64,000 nucleotides of DNA from Hippophae tibetana (GCA_037013495.1 CM072812.1:78785840-78849839); one strand, 5' to 3'. Counted from the first letter of the stretch, positions 1 through 11,442 are shown. Numbers and translations are program-made. The notes: generated by a model not told the origin, from the letters alone.

Positions 1-126
1 GATGAGTTTGATCACCTTATTACGAGCTTACTCATTGAGAAGGATAAAATGTCCTTTGAGAAAGTTTGCACTACTTTGTATAGTTATGAAATTAGAAAGA
101 AATATAAAAAAAGAAAGCAGAAATGA
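1..126 (+). pseudogene. Copia family A gag, C-terminal fragment
   Basis: The reading frame opens at base 1 and ends at TGA 124-126. It encodes the last ~41 residues of a copia gag (UBN2-type) domain, with a lysine-rich end. The same stretch (DEFDHLITSLLI) recurs in the minus-strand gag at 56,467-57,039, so both belong to one element family. Gag packages the element RNA into cytoplasmic particles. The 5' part lies outside the window. Downstream sequence continues into zinc-knuckle-like, protease and integrase remnants, which is the normal copia order. Confidence 0.8.
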
Positions 127-912
127 AGTAGCAAAGGCACTGTCTGTATGAGCATTTCTGCAAACTTAACAAAAAGGAGAGAAAGGTATATCTCATTCAA
201 AAGGAAGGCTTGGTAAAGATGAATGTGCCTTTTTTTTTCCTGAAAAAGGCTATTGGGTGAAAAAATGTTCGATGTTGCAGAAGAAAGGAAAAATTGTGCC
301 GTCTGATACATGTGTAGCTAAAAGCAATTCAAATTTAGATTTTGTATTGGTTAGTTCATCAATAGCATCCCATCTTGATGATTGGATTTTTGATTCGGCG
401 TGTACCTTCCATGTCTCCTAATAAGGAATGGTTCTTTAACTTTGAAGAACTAGACAGTGGGGTTGTTTTCATGGGTAATGATTATCCATGCAAAGTTTTA
501 AGGATTGACATAATTTGTTTGAAGAATCAAGATGGTTGAACCAGAGTCTTGAAGGATGTTCATTATGTTTCAAATATGAAGAAGAATATCATTGTTGTGA
601 GAGTCTTAGAATCAAAAGGCTTCATTGTGACCATACAAAATGGGACATTAAAGGTTACTTCTGGAGCACTTATGGTGATGAAATTTTTTCGGAAGTATAA
701 CTTGTACTACTACTTTGGTAGTATGGTTATCGGGACATCATCAATAGCAATTTCAAAGGAAGAAAGAGATTTAGAAACTACCAAGCTATGGTATATGCAT
801 TTGGGACATGTTAGTGAAAAATCTTTACAAATTCTAGTAAAGCAAGGCCAGTTGAAAGATGCAAGAACCAACAAGTTGGAGTTTTATAAGTATTGTGTAT
901 TGGGTGAGTAGA
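127..912 (+). pseudogene. Copia family A zinc knuckle, protease and GAG-pre-integrase remnant
   Basis: The frame is broken several times. A decayed zinc knuckle lies near 215-275. The aspartic protease motif is readable at 380-412 as DWIFDSACTFH, the plant copia form in which Asp-Ser-Ala replaces Asp-Ser-Gly. From 549 to 911 a 120-residue open stretch carries the end of protease and the pre-integrase region, with the HHCC-type pattern WYMHLGHVSEKS then YKYC. A stop at 909-911 separates it from the integrase core. Stops and frameshifts make it non-functional. Confidence 0.75.
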
Positions 913-956
913 TAAGAGTAAGCTTTGGTACTACACTCTATAATAGAAAAGGCATT

Positions 957-1448
957 TTGGATTACATACATAATGATGTATATAGACCAATAAGAACTCC
1001 ATTCATAAGTGACAAACATTATTATGTCACTTTCGTTGATGATTTCTCCAAAAGAGTTTGGGTGTATCTCATGAAAAAAAAGGATGAAGTAATGAGAATT
1101 TTTCTCAAGTGGAAGAAGATGATCAAGACTCAAATTGGTAGAAAGATCAAGAGTTTGAGGTCTGATAATGGCAATGAGTACACAAACGGTCCATTTATGA
1201 AAGTTTGTGAAGAAGAAGGGATAATGCGAAAATGTATGAACCAGACTTTGTTGGAGAAGGTTTGGTCTATGTTGTCAAATGTTGGGTTAAGCAAGCAGTA
1301 TTGGGTTGAGGGTATGATGTATGAATGTCATCTTATCAACTATCAACCATCACCTACTCTTGAAGGAAATATTCCTATGGAGGTATGGCCGGGAAAACTG
1401 TCTATGATTTCTTACATATGTTTGGTTCTATTGCTTTCTACCATGTAA
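957..1448 (+). pseudogene. Copia family A integrase core, internally deleted
   Basis: This 163-residue open frame matches the retroviral-type integrase core (rve) of Ty1/copia elements, which inserts the cDNA into host DNA. The first catalytic Asp is in HNDVY and the second in LRSDNGNEY. The stretch expected to carry the catalytic Glu (usually preceded by a TPQQNG motif) is missing: the sequence passes from the region after EEEGIM straight to MNQTLLEKV. A small deletion has therefore removed the third catalytic residue. The end (LSKQYWVEG, PMEVW) is typical of the family. Confidence 0.85.
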
Positions 1449-2990
1449 TGGAATCAAAGTTAGATCCAAGAGCCAAGAAAACTATTTTTTGATGATCCTC
1501 TTTGGTTCTAAGGGATATCAACTGTGGTTCCTTGAAAAGAAAAAGATAATCTTTAGTAGAGATGTTACCTTTGGTGAATCTGAATTTCTAAGAAATGTAA
1601 CATAGAAGATTGATAGCACTTTGTAGCAGGTGAAACAAACTTCGAAGTAGGTGGAAAAAACGCCAAAGTAGGTGGAGTAAACTCTGAATGAGATGGAGTT
1701 TGAAAGAAAAATTATTAATCTAGTTGGTGGATATAAGACAAAAGTTGATCCTCCATTGGAAGAAGATGAAACAAATGAAGAAGAGGTTTTAACCCAAGAA
1801 CCTCCATAGCAACAAAAAGAAACTACAATTGATAGGGAAGATTTATTTGCTCAATTTAAGAATATAGTGGCCAGTGCACTTTTAGTTGTGCATGATGATG
1901 TTTCTTCCATATATAATGAAGCAATCAGATGTCCTAAAGTTGAAAGATGGAAGGAAGCCATGGATGAAGTACTTATGTCCCTTTAGAAGAATAAGACATG
2001 AAAGCTGACACAACTACCTAAGGGCAAGATGGTAATTAGATGCAAATGGGTGTATGCAAAGAAAGAAGGATTTCCTAACAAAGATGGTGTTCATTACAAG
2101 TGAAGGTTGGTAGCTAAGGGCTATGCTCAGAAGGAGGGAATCTATTATAATGAGATATTTTTCTAGTTGTAAAACATTCCTCCATTATAATTTTGTTGGA
2201 ATTGGTAGCACATTTGGATTTGAAATTAGTTCAACTTGATGTGAAAACCATGTATCTACACAGTGACTTGCAATAGGAAATCTATATGTCTCAGCTAAAA
2301 GGGTTTAATATTACTCGTAAAGAGAATTGAGTTCACAAGCTAAACAAATTGTTGTATGGATTGAACCAATCTCTGAGGAAGTGGAACAAACAATTTGATC
2401 AGTTTATGTTGCACCAAAAGTATACTAGAAGTACACATGATCATTGTGTGTATTTTTGCAAGCTACAAGATGAGTCTTTCATCTATCTTCTATTGTACGT
2501 TGATGATATGTTGATTACATAAAAGAGCCAAGCAAAAATTGAGATGTTGAAGGACCAACTAAGTTAGGATTTCAAGATGAAAGATCTGAGAGAAGCCAAG
2601 ACTATTCTCGGTATGGAGATAAGAAAAGATAGGAAGAAGGGAAGCTTATTTTGACCTAGAGTCAATATTTGAAGAAGGTACTACAACTTTTTTAGTACGA
2701 ATGAACAAAAAAAACTTGTAAGTACTCCGTTGATTCCTCATTTCAAGCTTAGTGCTCAATTATCTCCTAAGAATGATGCAGAATGAGAGTACATGGCAAA
2801 TGTGTCATATCTAACCGTGGTTGATAGCTTGATGCATGCAATGGTGTGTATAAGACCTGATATTTCATATACGATTGGTACTGTAAACAGGTACATGCAT
2901 GATCATGGTAAAGGAATTTGGTTGGCTATAAAATGGATTATACAGTTTATTTTACATACTATAGATGTTGATTTAGTATTTCAATAGGAT
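1449..2990 (+). pseudogene. Copia family A reverse transcriptase remnant
   Basis: This stretch carries many stops and frameshifts but is recognisably RT_2-type copia reverse transcriptase. KVERWKEAMDEVL near 1,940 marks the domain start. CKWVYAKKEG near 2,043 and RLVAKGYAQKEG near 2,105 follow. The YVDD active-site motif is at about 2,497-2,508, followed by an ILGMEIRKDRKKG block. A 64-residue open piece at 2,793-2,987 (RPDISYTIG) is the C-terminal end. The number of lesions suggests an old insertion. Confidence 0.8.
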
Positions 2991-3453
2991 AATACTATTG
3001 GTCAATGTGCACTTGAATATTGTGATTCTGACTATGTAGGATATTTAGATAAGAGTCAGTTAACTACTGATTATGTGTTTACTCTTACTAGAGTACCATT
3101 CAGATGAAAGTCTACCTTGTAGTCTATAGTTTCTTTGTCTACTATAGAGGTAGAGTAAATGACAGTTACAGAGGCTATGGAGAAAGCTATTTGGTTATGA
3201 GGTTTTCTTGAAGACTTAGAGTTGGTCAAAAATATATTAAGTTGTTTTGTGATAGTCAGAGTGTTATTCATTTAGAAAGAATCAAGTATACCATGCACGT
3301 ACAAAGCACATTGGCGTTCATTACCATTTCATGCAAAATATTATTGAAGAAGGTGGAGTATTAGTTCAGAAGATCAATCCTATAGATATGATGACCAAGG
3401 TGGTAATGGAAATCAAGTTCAAACATTATCTGGACTTGATTAACATCTTGTAA
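2991..3453 (+). pseudogene. Copia family A RNase H remnant
   Basis: The plus strand continues from RT into the copia RNase H region, which degrades the RNA strand during cDNA synthesis. Recognisable blocks include a serine-threonine run near 3,135, the FCDSQS-like region near 3,245, HIGVHYHFM near 3,310, and the end IKFKHYLDLINIL followed by TAA at 3,451-3,453. Stops interrupt the frame. The end contains a natural short inverted repeat (3,412-3,440) relevant to the palindrome at 56 kb. Confidence 0.75.
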
Positions 3454-3520
3454 ATTTAAATTGGTAATGACGTTGCTAATCTAAAAATTGAAGAAATTAT
3501 TTAAGAATCACTAAGTCGCT

Positions 3521-3530
3521 AAGGTGGAGA
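3521..3530 (+). other. Polypurine tract of copia family A
   Basis: AAGGTGGAGA lies just upstream of the 3' LTR, where a plus-strand primer polypurine tract is expected. The same motif lies next to both related LTR ends at about 55.98 and 56.18 kb. Confidence 0.7.
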
Positions 3531-3535
3531 TTTAT

Positions 3536-3966
3536 TGTATAACTCCTTAGTGAGAAAATTGAAAAAATCACACATTAATTTGGAATGAATATAGGTGTTA
3601 TATTTTAGGCTATAAATAAAGCTCCATCCTCTACTTCTAAAACATCAAAAAATTTGTAAATATTCATGTCTTTTGTAAGGGTAATTAATTCACTTAAAAT
3701 TAACCAATTAGTTGTAATTTTGGAGTTAATTTATTTGAAGATAATGGAAGTGATCAATGACGTCCGAAAAAATAGATAACATTTATACTGAAACTCGTTA
3801 AATTTATAGTATTTTTATTTTTCTAATTTAATATCTATTTTAATTCTTTTTAGGATTATATTTCTAATTACATTATTTTATCGAGTTAATTTGAGTTCTA
3901 TTTATTTAAATCATAAGTAAATAATAAATACTTATAATAGAGAAAATATACATGATTTTCTCAATA
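3536..3966 (+). repeat. 3' LTR of copia family A
   Basis: The LTR starts with TGTATAACTCCTTAGTGAG right after the polypurine tract. It aligns along its length with the minus-strand LTR at 57,190-57,635, sharing the CTATAAATAAAGC promoter-like region, the GAAGTGATCAACGACG-like block and the TTATTTAAATCATAAGT block. Its end is slightly uncertain because the terminal bases overlap a 61-bp tandem duplication. The 5' LTR is outside the window, so no target duplication can be checked. Confidence 0.8.
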
Positions 3967-4081
3967 CTTTACTCATCAATCTCTAGGTTGAGCCTAGCTC
4001 GATGGCTAATGATTGTCTTTCTCAATACTTTCCTCGTCAATCTCTAGGTTGAGCCTAGCTCGATGGCTAATGATTGTCTTT
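3960..4081. repeat. Two-copy 61-bp tandem duplication
   Basis: Bases 3,960-4,020 are repeated at 4,021-4,081 with two substitutions (ACTCATC versus CCTCGTC). The first copy starts inside the last bases of the LTR, so the duplication straddles or abuts the insertion boundary. Confidence 0.9.
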
Positions 4082-4907
4082 CTGCTACAAATGATCTAGC
4101 AAGATCGATGAGTGTGTCTTTTGGTTGCATGTATTAAGTTTGGTGGTGTAAGTTGTTTGCTCTGTCTTTGGTTGCTACAGGGATGCTGCTACGGTGAGTG
4201 TGCTGTTGTTTTATGTGTTTTGAGCTTTGTATGGTTGATGTGTTGTTTATTTTAGTTTTGGGTCTTGCTTTTCAAGTCTTCACGTGTCTGCTTTTGTCTG
4301 TTATTTGTTTTTTTGCATAGACACTTTGTGTTGGTGTTTTTGGTATTTGGTTTGGTTTATTTCTTGCAAGAGTTTGCTTTGGTTTCAACTAAGCTGGATA
4401 TTGCTAGCATTGGCCGGTTTCCATTGTTACTTTCTTCAAGTTTCCCTAGATTTTAGTAATTAGTTTACTCTTTTTGACCTAAAATATGTCTCATTTAATC
4501 AAATGATATTTTGAATATACAAATGTATATATTTGCGGAAGAGAACTCAAATTTATTGAAATTTTTCCATCATAAAAATTGGGTCACCCTCAAAAATAAA
4601 TAACAATAAACCAAATTTTCACAAATATAATTAATACACAAGATCCTATATATGTATCAACATTTACATAGAATAATTGGCAAAAGGCCTTTAAAATTGG
4701 ATTGCCATGGAACCAAAATCTAGACTATAATACAATATATTATGAGAATTAATATTTATAGAGTAAAAGCCACTAATATCAAAGTATTTAAAATTTATAT
4801 TCATAATTTAACAAGTAAATGTTTTTAAAAATAAAACATATAGTAGCAAAACTAGCTCCGAAGGCTAACCTATATTATGTAGAATTTCAATACATATGTT
4901 TTTAGTA
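4082..4907. other. Intergenic, downstream of DUF241 gene A
   Basis: The left half is T/G-rich and the right half AT-rich. A 63-codon open frame at 4,265-4,456 is low complexity (F, L, V) and matches nothing I recognise. The right part should hold the 3' UTR of the minus-strand gene ending at 4,908. Confidence 0.5.
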
Positions 4908-5846
4908 CTAACTTAGGGTGTTAAGTAGTGACACTCTAGTTTGAACCAAACACCTAAACAAACAATTTAAGGCATCCACGAGACCTTCAATACTCAAATC
5001 AAGTGTTTCTAACATCCTCTGCTTCATTTGAACTTCTACTTTGTTTGAATCACAATTCTCTTTGTTCCCAACAATAGTACTCAAAGCAACATCAACACTA
5101 CCCACCAAATGAACCATCTTCACTTCTTTCTTATCAAATGATGACAATCTTTTTAGACCCAATTTTGATATCAGTGCCCAATATCCACTAGCCTTTGTCT
5201 TTAATGCTATTGGAACACATAGTAACTTTAAGAGAGATCCAAAAACAGAGATAGTAATTTTGCTTGCTTCTCTAAGAACTATTATATGTTGAGTATTAAT
5301 ATATTGTACTAAAGGATCTGAGGAAGTAATTTTCCTTTCTATTCTCTTAAGCACTTCAAGTTGTTTCAAAACAACTTTCTTCACCTTCTTTCTATAGAAA
5401 AAATAAGCATGAATGGTTGTTTCAATCTTGTTTGAGTTCCCACCTTTTCGGCGTAAAGCTGATTGTAGATTTTGAACATGTTGTTTCATGGTGACCAATA
5501 TGTCTCTAGCGAAATTGCAAGTGTCCAACAATGTGATTGACTCATCAAGTGCTTCTTCCAAAAGTGCTTTTTCTTTATTGTTGGTAAGAAGTGCTTTTTG
5601 ATTTGATGGAGTTTTGAGGCAATAATGTTGCTCCTCTAAAGATGTAAGCAATTCTGCTAAGGTAACAAGAGCTGTTTGAATTGTGTCAGCAGTTGCAGAA
5701 GGAAGTGATGAGTCTAGTGAGATTTGGCAGGATTTGAGATGTTTTAAGGTGGCTTCTATTTTAAGAGAAGAAGGGTGTTCTCTTGAGGGTAAACTAATGG
5801 ATCTAAGAGGCTGGTTTATGGAACATAGTGAAGATGAAATTTCCAT
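4908..5846 (-). CDS. DUF241-family protein (gene A)
   Basis: An intact single-exon frame of 312 residues, within the usual ~280-320 range of plant DUF241 proteins, which are generally intronless. The family signature PLRSISLPSREHP is near residues 13-25. A long helical region follows, with LQSALRRKG at 127-135 and a basic segment YRKKVKKVV near 151-159. A hydrophobic stretch at about 196-215 could be a buried helix or a weak membrane anchor. No signal peptide is evident. The biochemical function of the family is unknown. It is a paralogue of the gene at 28,428-29,321: same motifs in the same order and same strand, about 23 kb apart. The start is set by the first ATG, just before the conserved N-terminus. 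Confidence 0.93.
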   Translation of the reverse strand: MEISSSLCSINQPLRSISLPSREHPSSLKIEATLKHLKSCQISLDSSLPSATADTIQTALVTLAELLTSLEEQHYCLKTPSNQKALLTNNKEKALLEEALDESITLLDTCNFARDILVTMKQHVQNLQSALRRKGGNSNKIETTIHAYFFYRKKVKKVVLKQLEVLKRIERKITSSDPLVQYINTQHIIVLREASKITISVFGSLLKLLCVPIALKTKASGYWALISKLGLKRLSSFDKKEVKMVHLVGSVDVALSTIVGNKENCDSNKVEVQMKQRMLETLDLSIEGLVDALNCLFRCLVQTRVSLLNTLS

Positions 5847-5920
5847 TTTCTATTTGTTTGATGTTTGGATGCTGAGAAATAGTCAATAAAAAGTGAGGCT
5901 TGAAAGTTATGTTTCTTCCT

Positions 5921-5930
5921 ATTATATATA
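5921..5930 (-). promoter_or_regulatory. TATA box candidate of DUF241 gene A
   Basis: On the minus strand the sequence reads TATATATAAT, about 75-85 bases upstream of the ATG, a normal distance for a plant core promoter with a short leader. Position and base composition are the only evidence. Confidence 0.5.
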
Positions 5931-8900
5931 CAACACAAAACAGGGAGGGCAGGCGACATTAGTATTTTTTTTTTATAAAGAAAAACAAATTTTTTTTTTG
6001 AGATATTTTTATATATAAAATGATACTTGATGTTGTCAAATATTTTAAATGAAGGCAGAGATTATAGTTTGCATATCGTTGAGGTTCATGCTCCAACATA
6101 AAAATATCAATTAAGAAAGTATCTCATTTCAATTATATAGTAATTTGTTCTTCATATAAGATTTGTTTTGTCCATTTTCTTTTAAAAATTCACATTGTAT
6201 GAGCCATCACAATTTCACAATGGAAATTGTGTCTGATTATACCTATAGTTAGATTTGGACTTCCAAGACTTCCACACCCAATAAATATGAATCATATTTG
6301 GTGTATCCTTACTCTTCCATTCCAATTCAAAAATTCAATCCGAAGCTTAAATTATATCTTGAAACCATATCAATTACATTTTTCATCTATGAATGTTTTT
6401 TAGGAAGAGAATTTGGTCCATTCAAGCGTAGCAGAGAGAGCATGTGAAAAGTTGGGTAATATCCCCATCTTTTTCGGCAACATCTCTGATGCCAATGTTC
6501 CAATTCTGGCTGACAAAACTGTGAAGACTGATTCTCTCTGTAATCAAGCACTGGTCATGAGCTTGGAAATTTGTAGCTTTAAGAATAATTTCATGTCATC
6601 TTGAAAATGGTAATTTTTGATCCATTTAACTACTGTTGTATATCTGCTTGCTTTGCTTTTCCCCAAGTAGTACTTTAAAACCATTTTTCTCAAGCATAAA
6701 AGATTTACTATTTAATTAATAATTTTTATCATAGAATTTTGTAGTTCCCAATTTGAAATTTGAAATTTTTGTGTCTTCTTTTGAAGAACCAAAAGGGTAT
6801 CTTTATGTATTTTAATTGTTGTGTAGCTCAAGATAGGACACTAAAGCATTAAATATTATATTTACCATAGTCTATGCCTCTATTGGCTTGCAAAGGGGGA
6901 TGCATTGCTAACGAGTTCTTCTACGTGTATAAAGCAAAATTGTATCCTCGTTAATATGTTGATTTTTTATTTAATAATTAATAAAAAAATTAATTTATTT
7001 TTAAATATGAATGAAATGAATAAGAGATAATGGATATGTTTAGAGTTTTAATGTACTAATTTATAATTGTTTTATCTTACATTGGCTCTGAATTATGCAA
7101 CCTAGTTGGTTGGGTTTTGGAGACAAAGGAGGCAATTGACAGATAGTATGTATACCTTGGGAATTGACCAAATTAAAAACAAAAAATTACCATATTTTCA
7201 TAAATTAAATTGTTATTATTATAATAATTTTTATTTAATAACATAAAATTGTAATTAATTAAATGTGATAATAACAAAAAGATTTTAACATTATATTTAA
7301 AAAAGTATTAATTAATTGTGAATTGTTGCTAATATGGTATTCGAAGGTAAATACACATTGTTAGTACGTATTAGAAGCATTTTGTGTTGTTTTTTAATAT
7401 AAAGAGTTAAATCAACGATAATGCAATTGCTTAGTAACATTCACCTTCATTCGTAGTAACAGTTATAAATTGGAGAATGCGAAACTAAAATTAAAAATTA
7501 ATTTAAATTAGATAAATAAATAATAATGTATTATAATAAAATAATAACTAATATAAAATAAATTAAACACAAAAATTCAAATAATTTGATATTTTAACGT
7601 GAAAATGTTGAGTGTGTCAACAACTTACACGATGAAAAAATATGAAGAATAAATTAAATATATAATTGAGATGAGTTATTTTTATTAATAAATTTAATAT
7701 TTTGGATTAGAATTATATGTTTAACAAGTGATATCAGTGAATATAGTTTGCACTAGGTGTACACATACAATGTGTATTCTCAAGTTAAAAGTAAGTATTT
7801 ATGGATAGTGTATTTTGCCTAAATCCAAACCAATGATGGAAGTTATATTAGATTTTTCTTTATAACTAGTGTTCTAAACTCATTGAACTTTAGATATATG
7901 ATTAAATTAGTGTGACTTTTTTGTCTTTTTTTCCTATTAAAATCAATAAAGTATGGATATTCCATTAAGGATGAGGTAATGAAATGAGTGATTGTTGTTA
8001 CATGAGTATTGTTTATGTTTTAGATGTCTACATGTGATATAGTTCAAGAGAGATTGTAAGGTGTGCAAATGAATAAAAAAATATAAAAACAAATTGTGAA
8101 TATAATTGAGATAAACTATAAGTTAATATTTTGAATGTGAAGTATTTATTGTAATATATATATATATATATATATATATTATTTTATTATTATTATTATA
8201 GTGTATTTTTTTATTTTTTAAATTTCAAATCCTAAATACTAGACATTGAAAAAATTGTATGTTATAAACCACAAAAATGTAAATGGCAATGCAATTTAAA
8301 GGAATGCAAATGAGATTGTGATTGTGAATGAATGAAGTACTAATAACATGTTTAAGTTAAGCTTCACATGCCTAGCATCAGTGCTGACTAGAAGTCGGGT
8401 GGGCAGTGCCCAAGTTGGCATCTGAAGCACCACCACTATGGAATTAATTTATTACATGTGAGAGTCTGAGAAACGTCTGGTCTCTGTTGGATATTTTATC
8501 AAACATGTGGTACCCAACAATTGTCAGAACTAATTCTTAGATATTTCCCTAAACCCTCCTCTCACCAATTAATTCTTTCTGCCTAATTTTTTGATATTTT
8601 TTTAACTACCTTTTTTTTAATTCAAGATCTTAGCTAATTATAAACATGTTAGGATTGGCTTTTTATAGGCTAAAAAAAAAAGTTTATAATAGGTTAATAA
8701 CTTAAAAGGGTTTTAAATCTAGAAAAAAATGAGATTTTAACACGATAATGATAAGTCATTTAAAGATAAAAAACCATTATATTTTGACTTTATACACGTT
8801 AAAGTAAAATCTTATAAATGTTTTTTAATTTTAAAAGATTAATTCAAAAGATAATAATATTTATGATTATTTATAAACTTTATATTATTATAATGCTTAA

Positions 8901-9096
8901 ATAATGTTTTACAATACCTCCGATAGTTAATATCTCAACGGGAGACTTCAAAACGGTGGTTGTTTGGCTAAAGGAGTGACTCAACATGAATGTTACTTTG
9001 ATTATAATTAAGAGACTCCATATGAAATATCTAAGAGCATATTACCTATTAATTTGATAGGATAATTATAAGACTTTGAATGAAATATTTTCCCGT
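5931..9096. other. AT-rich intergenic region
   Basis: No convincing gene. A 63-codon frame at 6,413-6,604 has fairly balanced composition but no recognisable family. The proximal part probably includes regulatory DNA of DUF241 gene A. The region around 8,340-8,530 is less AT-rich but shows no coding pattern I recognise. Confidence 0.5.
8153..8180. repeat. (TA)n microsatellite
   Basis: Continuous AT dinucleotide run followed by a short TTA/ATT trinucleotide run to about 8,200. Confidence 0.95.
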
Positions 9097-9300
9097 CATT
9101 ACTACAATACATACATATAATCTTAGATATTTAGTCTCGATTTTTTAAAAATTAAAGTCATAATGTTTTGGTTTAAGTTTTTTAAAAACCGAGATGATAG
9201 ACATGTCTTATGACCTTAGTTATTTAAAAATCGAGATCATAGATATATCCTATCAATTTTCTCTCTTTTACACTAAACAATAAATTTATTTTATCAATTT
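9097..9300 (+). mobile_element. CACTA-type terminus and subterminal repeats
   Basis: The end CATTACTACAATACATAC matches, as an inverted repeat, the end of the element finishing at 17,292 (CATTACTACAATATATAC on the minus strand; 17 of 18 bases). It is followed by degenerate subterminal repeats around 'aaaaccgagat.atag', the usual CACTA transposase-binding architecture. The canonical CACTA end is mutated to CATTA. A pyrimidine-rich tract runs from 9,240 to 9,410. The partner end is uncertain: it may be lost, or it may be 17,292. No 3-bp target duplication was found for the 9,097/17,292 pairing. Confidence 0.6.
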
Positions 9301-9644
9301 TTTCTTTTTTCTCACTTTTTTTCTCTCTTTTTCCCCTTTTTTCTCTTTTTTCCCATTTTTTCTCTTTTTTTCTTTCCCTTTTTTCCCTTTTTCTTCTCTT
9401 TTATTTTCGATCCCAGCCAGTACCTCTCGCGCGTTATATTTCCCTGGCCTCTAGCTCCCCAGCTCCCGCATCCCTTCCAGCTTCCTTATCCCTGCCAACG
9501 AGCGCGAGGGCAAGCATGACAAATTTAGAGTTTGGCAAGCTCGATAGATTTAGGGTTTGGCGAGTGCAAGAAGAACGATAGAGATCTAAGAGAGCGAGAG
9601 AAAATGCGCTACAATTTGTAAAAATCTCATAGGTGGGCAAAGAA

Positions 9645-9755
9645 AGATATGGATGGAATGGTGGAAAAATTGGATTCAACACCTACTTCTCAATGGCCAG
9701 AGGAAATGCCTCTATTCTTGTCATAGAAATGACCAAGTGGTTTGATACCAACTAG
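9645..9755 (+). pseudogene. Captured exon fragment of cobalamin-independent methionine synthase
   Basis: Frame 9,645-9,752 reads [12 protein letters not shown], then [11 protein letters not shown] and EMTKWFDTN. This is the highly conserved MetE block that makes methionine from homocysteine and methyl-tetrahydrofolate in plants. The similarity stops at AACTA followed by GTAAGT at 9,755, exactly where a Tyr codon would be split by an intron, so genomic DNA rather than cDNA seems to have been picked up. The fragment is only ~36 codons and cannot be functional. It sits inside CACTA-like sequence that starts at 9,097. The family assignment is strong; the capture mechanism is inferred. Confidence 0.85.
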
Positions 9756-10269
9756 TAAGTATGTTTACCACCAAGCGATTGCCTCTATTTACGTGGGTTT
9801 TTGTTTATGAATTTTAATTTCCGCAAAAGTTTTTTGTATTCAAGATTCTTTCAGTTTTTATTTAGATCTATCGTCTTCCTTATTTATTTGATTAATTATT
9901 ACAATAATATTACAGTTAATTGAGATCAAAGAAACCCTAATATTGATATTGGTTCCGTAAATTAAAGTTTGGTACTACGTGGAATATGGATTTCTCTTCT
10001 AAATTTGATTTGAAATGCTACACAAAAGCTTTAAGCCAACTAAATGGTAAATTCTACATCCTATTTTTTCTTTGTATTCAACAATTTTGAGTTTTTTTTT
10101 TTGAAATTATAGGGTTCAAAGTTATTTCTATTTTAGAACTTTTTAAAGTATTTTTCAGGATATTCAATTTGAACATTGAGTAAGATTTTGTGTGTCAATT
10201 ATGATTTAAAATTTGTTTTATCTTTTCATTTAATCTGATGGTGTTTTTTCTTGTTTCTTTATTGATCAG

Positions 10270-10408
10270 ATATATGATTGTGGAGAATGTGTTGATTGCA
10301 AATAAAAAAAGAGTAATCTTTGTTCAAAATCTACCCTTTAGTGTCTCTCCTTGGATGCCTAGATATGAATCCAGCAGATTTACAGACCTCAATGGGCCAA
10401 ATTCTTAA
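10270..10408 (+). pseudogene. Captured exon fragment of zinc-type alcohol dehydrogenase-like gene
   Basis: After an acceptor-like TTGATCAG, the sequence reads IYDCGECVDCK, a stop or slip in an A-run, KSNLCSK, then after a frameshift FSVSPWMPRYESSRFTDLNG. This is the structural-zinc lobe (C-x2-C-x2-C ... C) and following segment of plant alcohol dehydrogenase-like proteins (medium-chain dehydrogenase family). The frame is broken by at least one stop and one shift and ends at TAA 10,406-10,408. With the methionine synthase fragment 500 bases upstream, two unrelated host genes contribute to one stretch, as in gene-capturing (Pack-type) CACTA elements. Confidence 0.8.
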
Positions 10409-11442
10409 AGACAAACAAGTAAAATGAATCCTCAGTTGATTAGAGTGTATTCTAGAAGGTTGAAGATAACAAACTAGGTGATAATGTATCTGCAGGTGGA
10501 GAGGTGACCATTAACTTGCCCCCAACTCAGCCATGAAAATACTTTCATAGAACACTCGAGGCATTGCTGGAAAAAAAAAACCACAAAAAAAGGATACAAA
10601 TTAATGAGAAATATTCTGACTGTGTGGATCGTGGAACATAAAGTCTCTAGTGATTTTATTAATCATCTTGCTTTTGGTTTTCGTTTCAGATTTTCAATTT
10701 TTAGCTCTGCTTTTAATTTAGTTGGTGATTTTGCCCTTTTTATATAAAAAATGGCTTTGCTTTTGAAATTTTTGAGTAGTCAAAAAGACTATTGGCTATG
10801 GAATTTAGTTGTTCACCTAGTAGTTTAAATACATACCCATATATGTATTTTACATGCATGGAAGATATTTGCAGACAGAGGAATATTACTAATACTCTTC
10901 TATATATTTTTTATGTATTCTTTTAATTAATAAGCTAACATGTATCATGATAAAAATTCTATAAAAAATGGATCAAATTTCTTTATCAAAATACAAGATG
11001 GTAGTGACTCCTCTCATCTCAAAATTTTAGGTGTTAATAGTCATTAAGGGTTACCACAAAAACACAAGTAATTATGTGTTTTTTAGAATAGATTTAATAA
11101 TAAATAATCATAACTAGATGATTTAAAATAATTATCACTTAAATTAAATTAATTAGAAAATTCTAAGATAAAAAGATTAAGTACAAATTTAATAAAATAA
11201 TTTATTTAAAATATAATAAATTAAATTAAATAATTATGATCATACATAAAATTATTTAAATTAAAATTAATAAAAAAGAAGTTATATGAAATCAAAAATA
11301 TCAAATAAATTTATTAATAAATACCTTTTATATATATATATATATATTAACAACCTTGGTTGTTATATGTTTCTTTGTTCTCTATTCTTATATATGTATA
11401 TATATTAACTATATATCATAATTTCTCAACATCGCCACCCTA
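10409..11442. other. AT-rich spacer between the gene-capture region and the CACTA end
   Basis: No gene is visible. A short patch at 10,430-10,550 is less AT-rich and may be another captured fragment that I cannot assign. (TA)n runs lie near 11,328-11,347 and 11,390-11,415. Confidence 0.45.

Noticed and set aside
4265..4456. 63-codon Phe/Leu/Val-rich frame, possible small membrane protein
   Set aside because: Low complexity, no promoter or homology, typical of T-rich DNA.
5683..5889. 68-codon plus-strand frame
   Set aside because: Antisense shadow of the DUF241 gene A start.
6413..6604. 63-codon frame upstream of DUF241 gene A
   Set aside because: Balanced composition, but no recognisable domain, start context or splice pattern; kept only as a note in the intergenic entry.
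9640..10410. A host gene with methionine synthase and dehydrogenase exons
   Set aside because: The two fragments come from unrelated families, are each one exon or less, and have frame damage; captured debris fits better.
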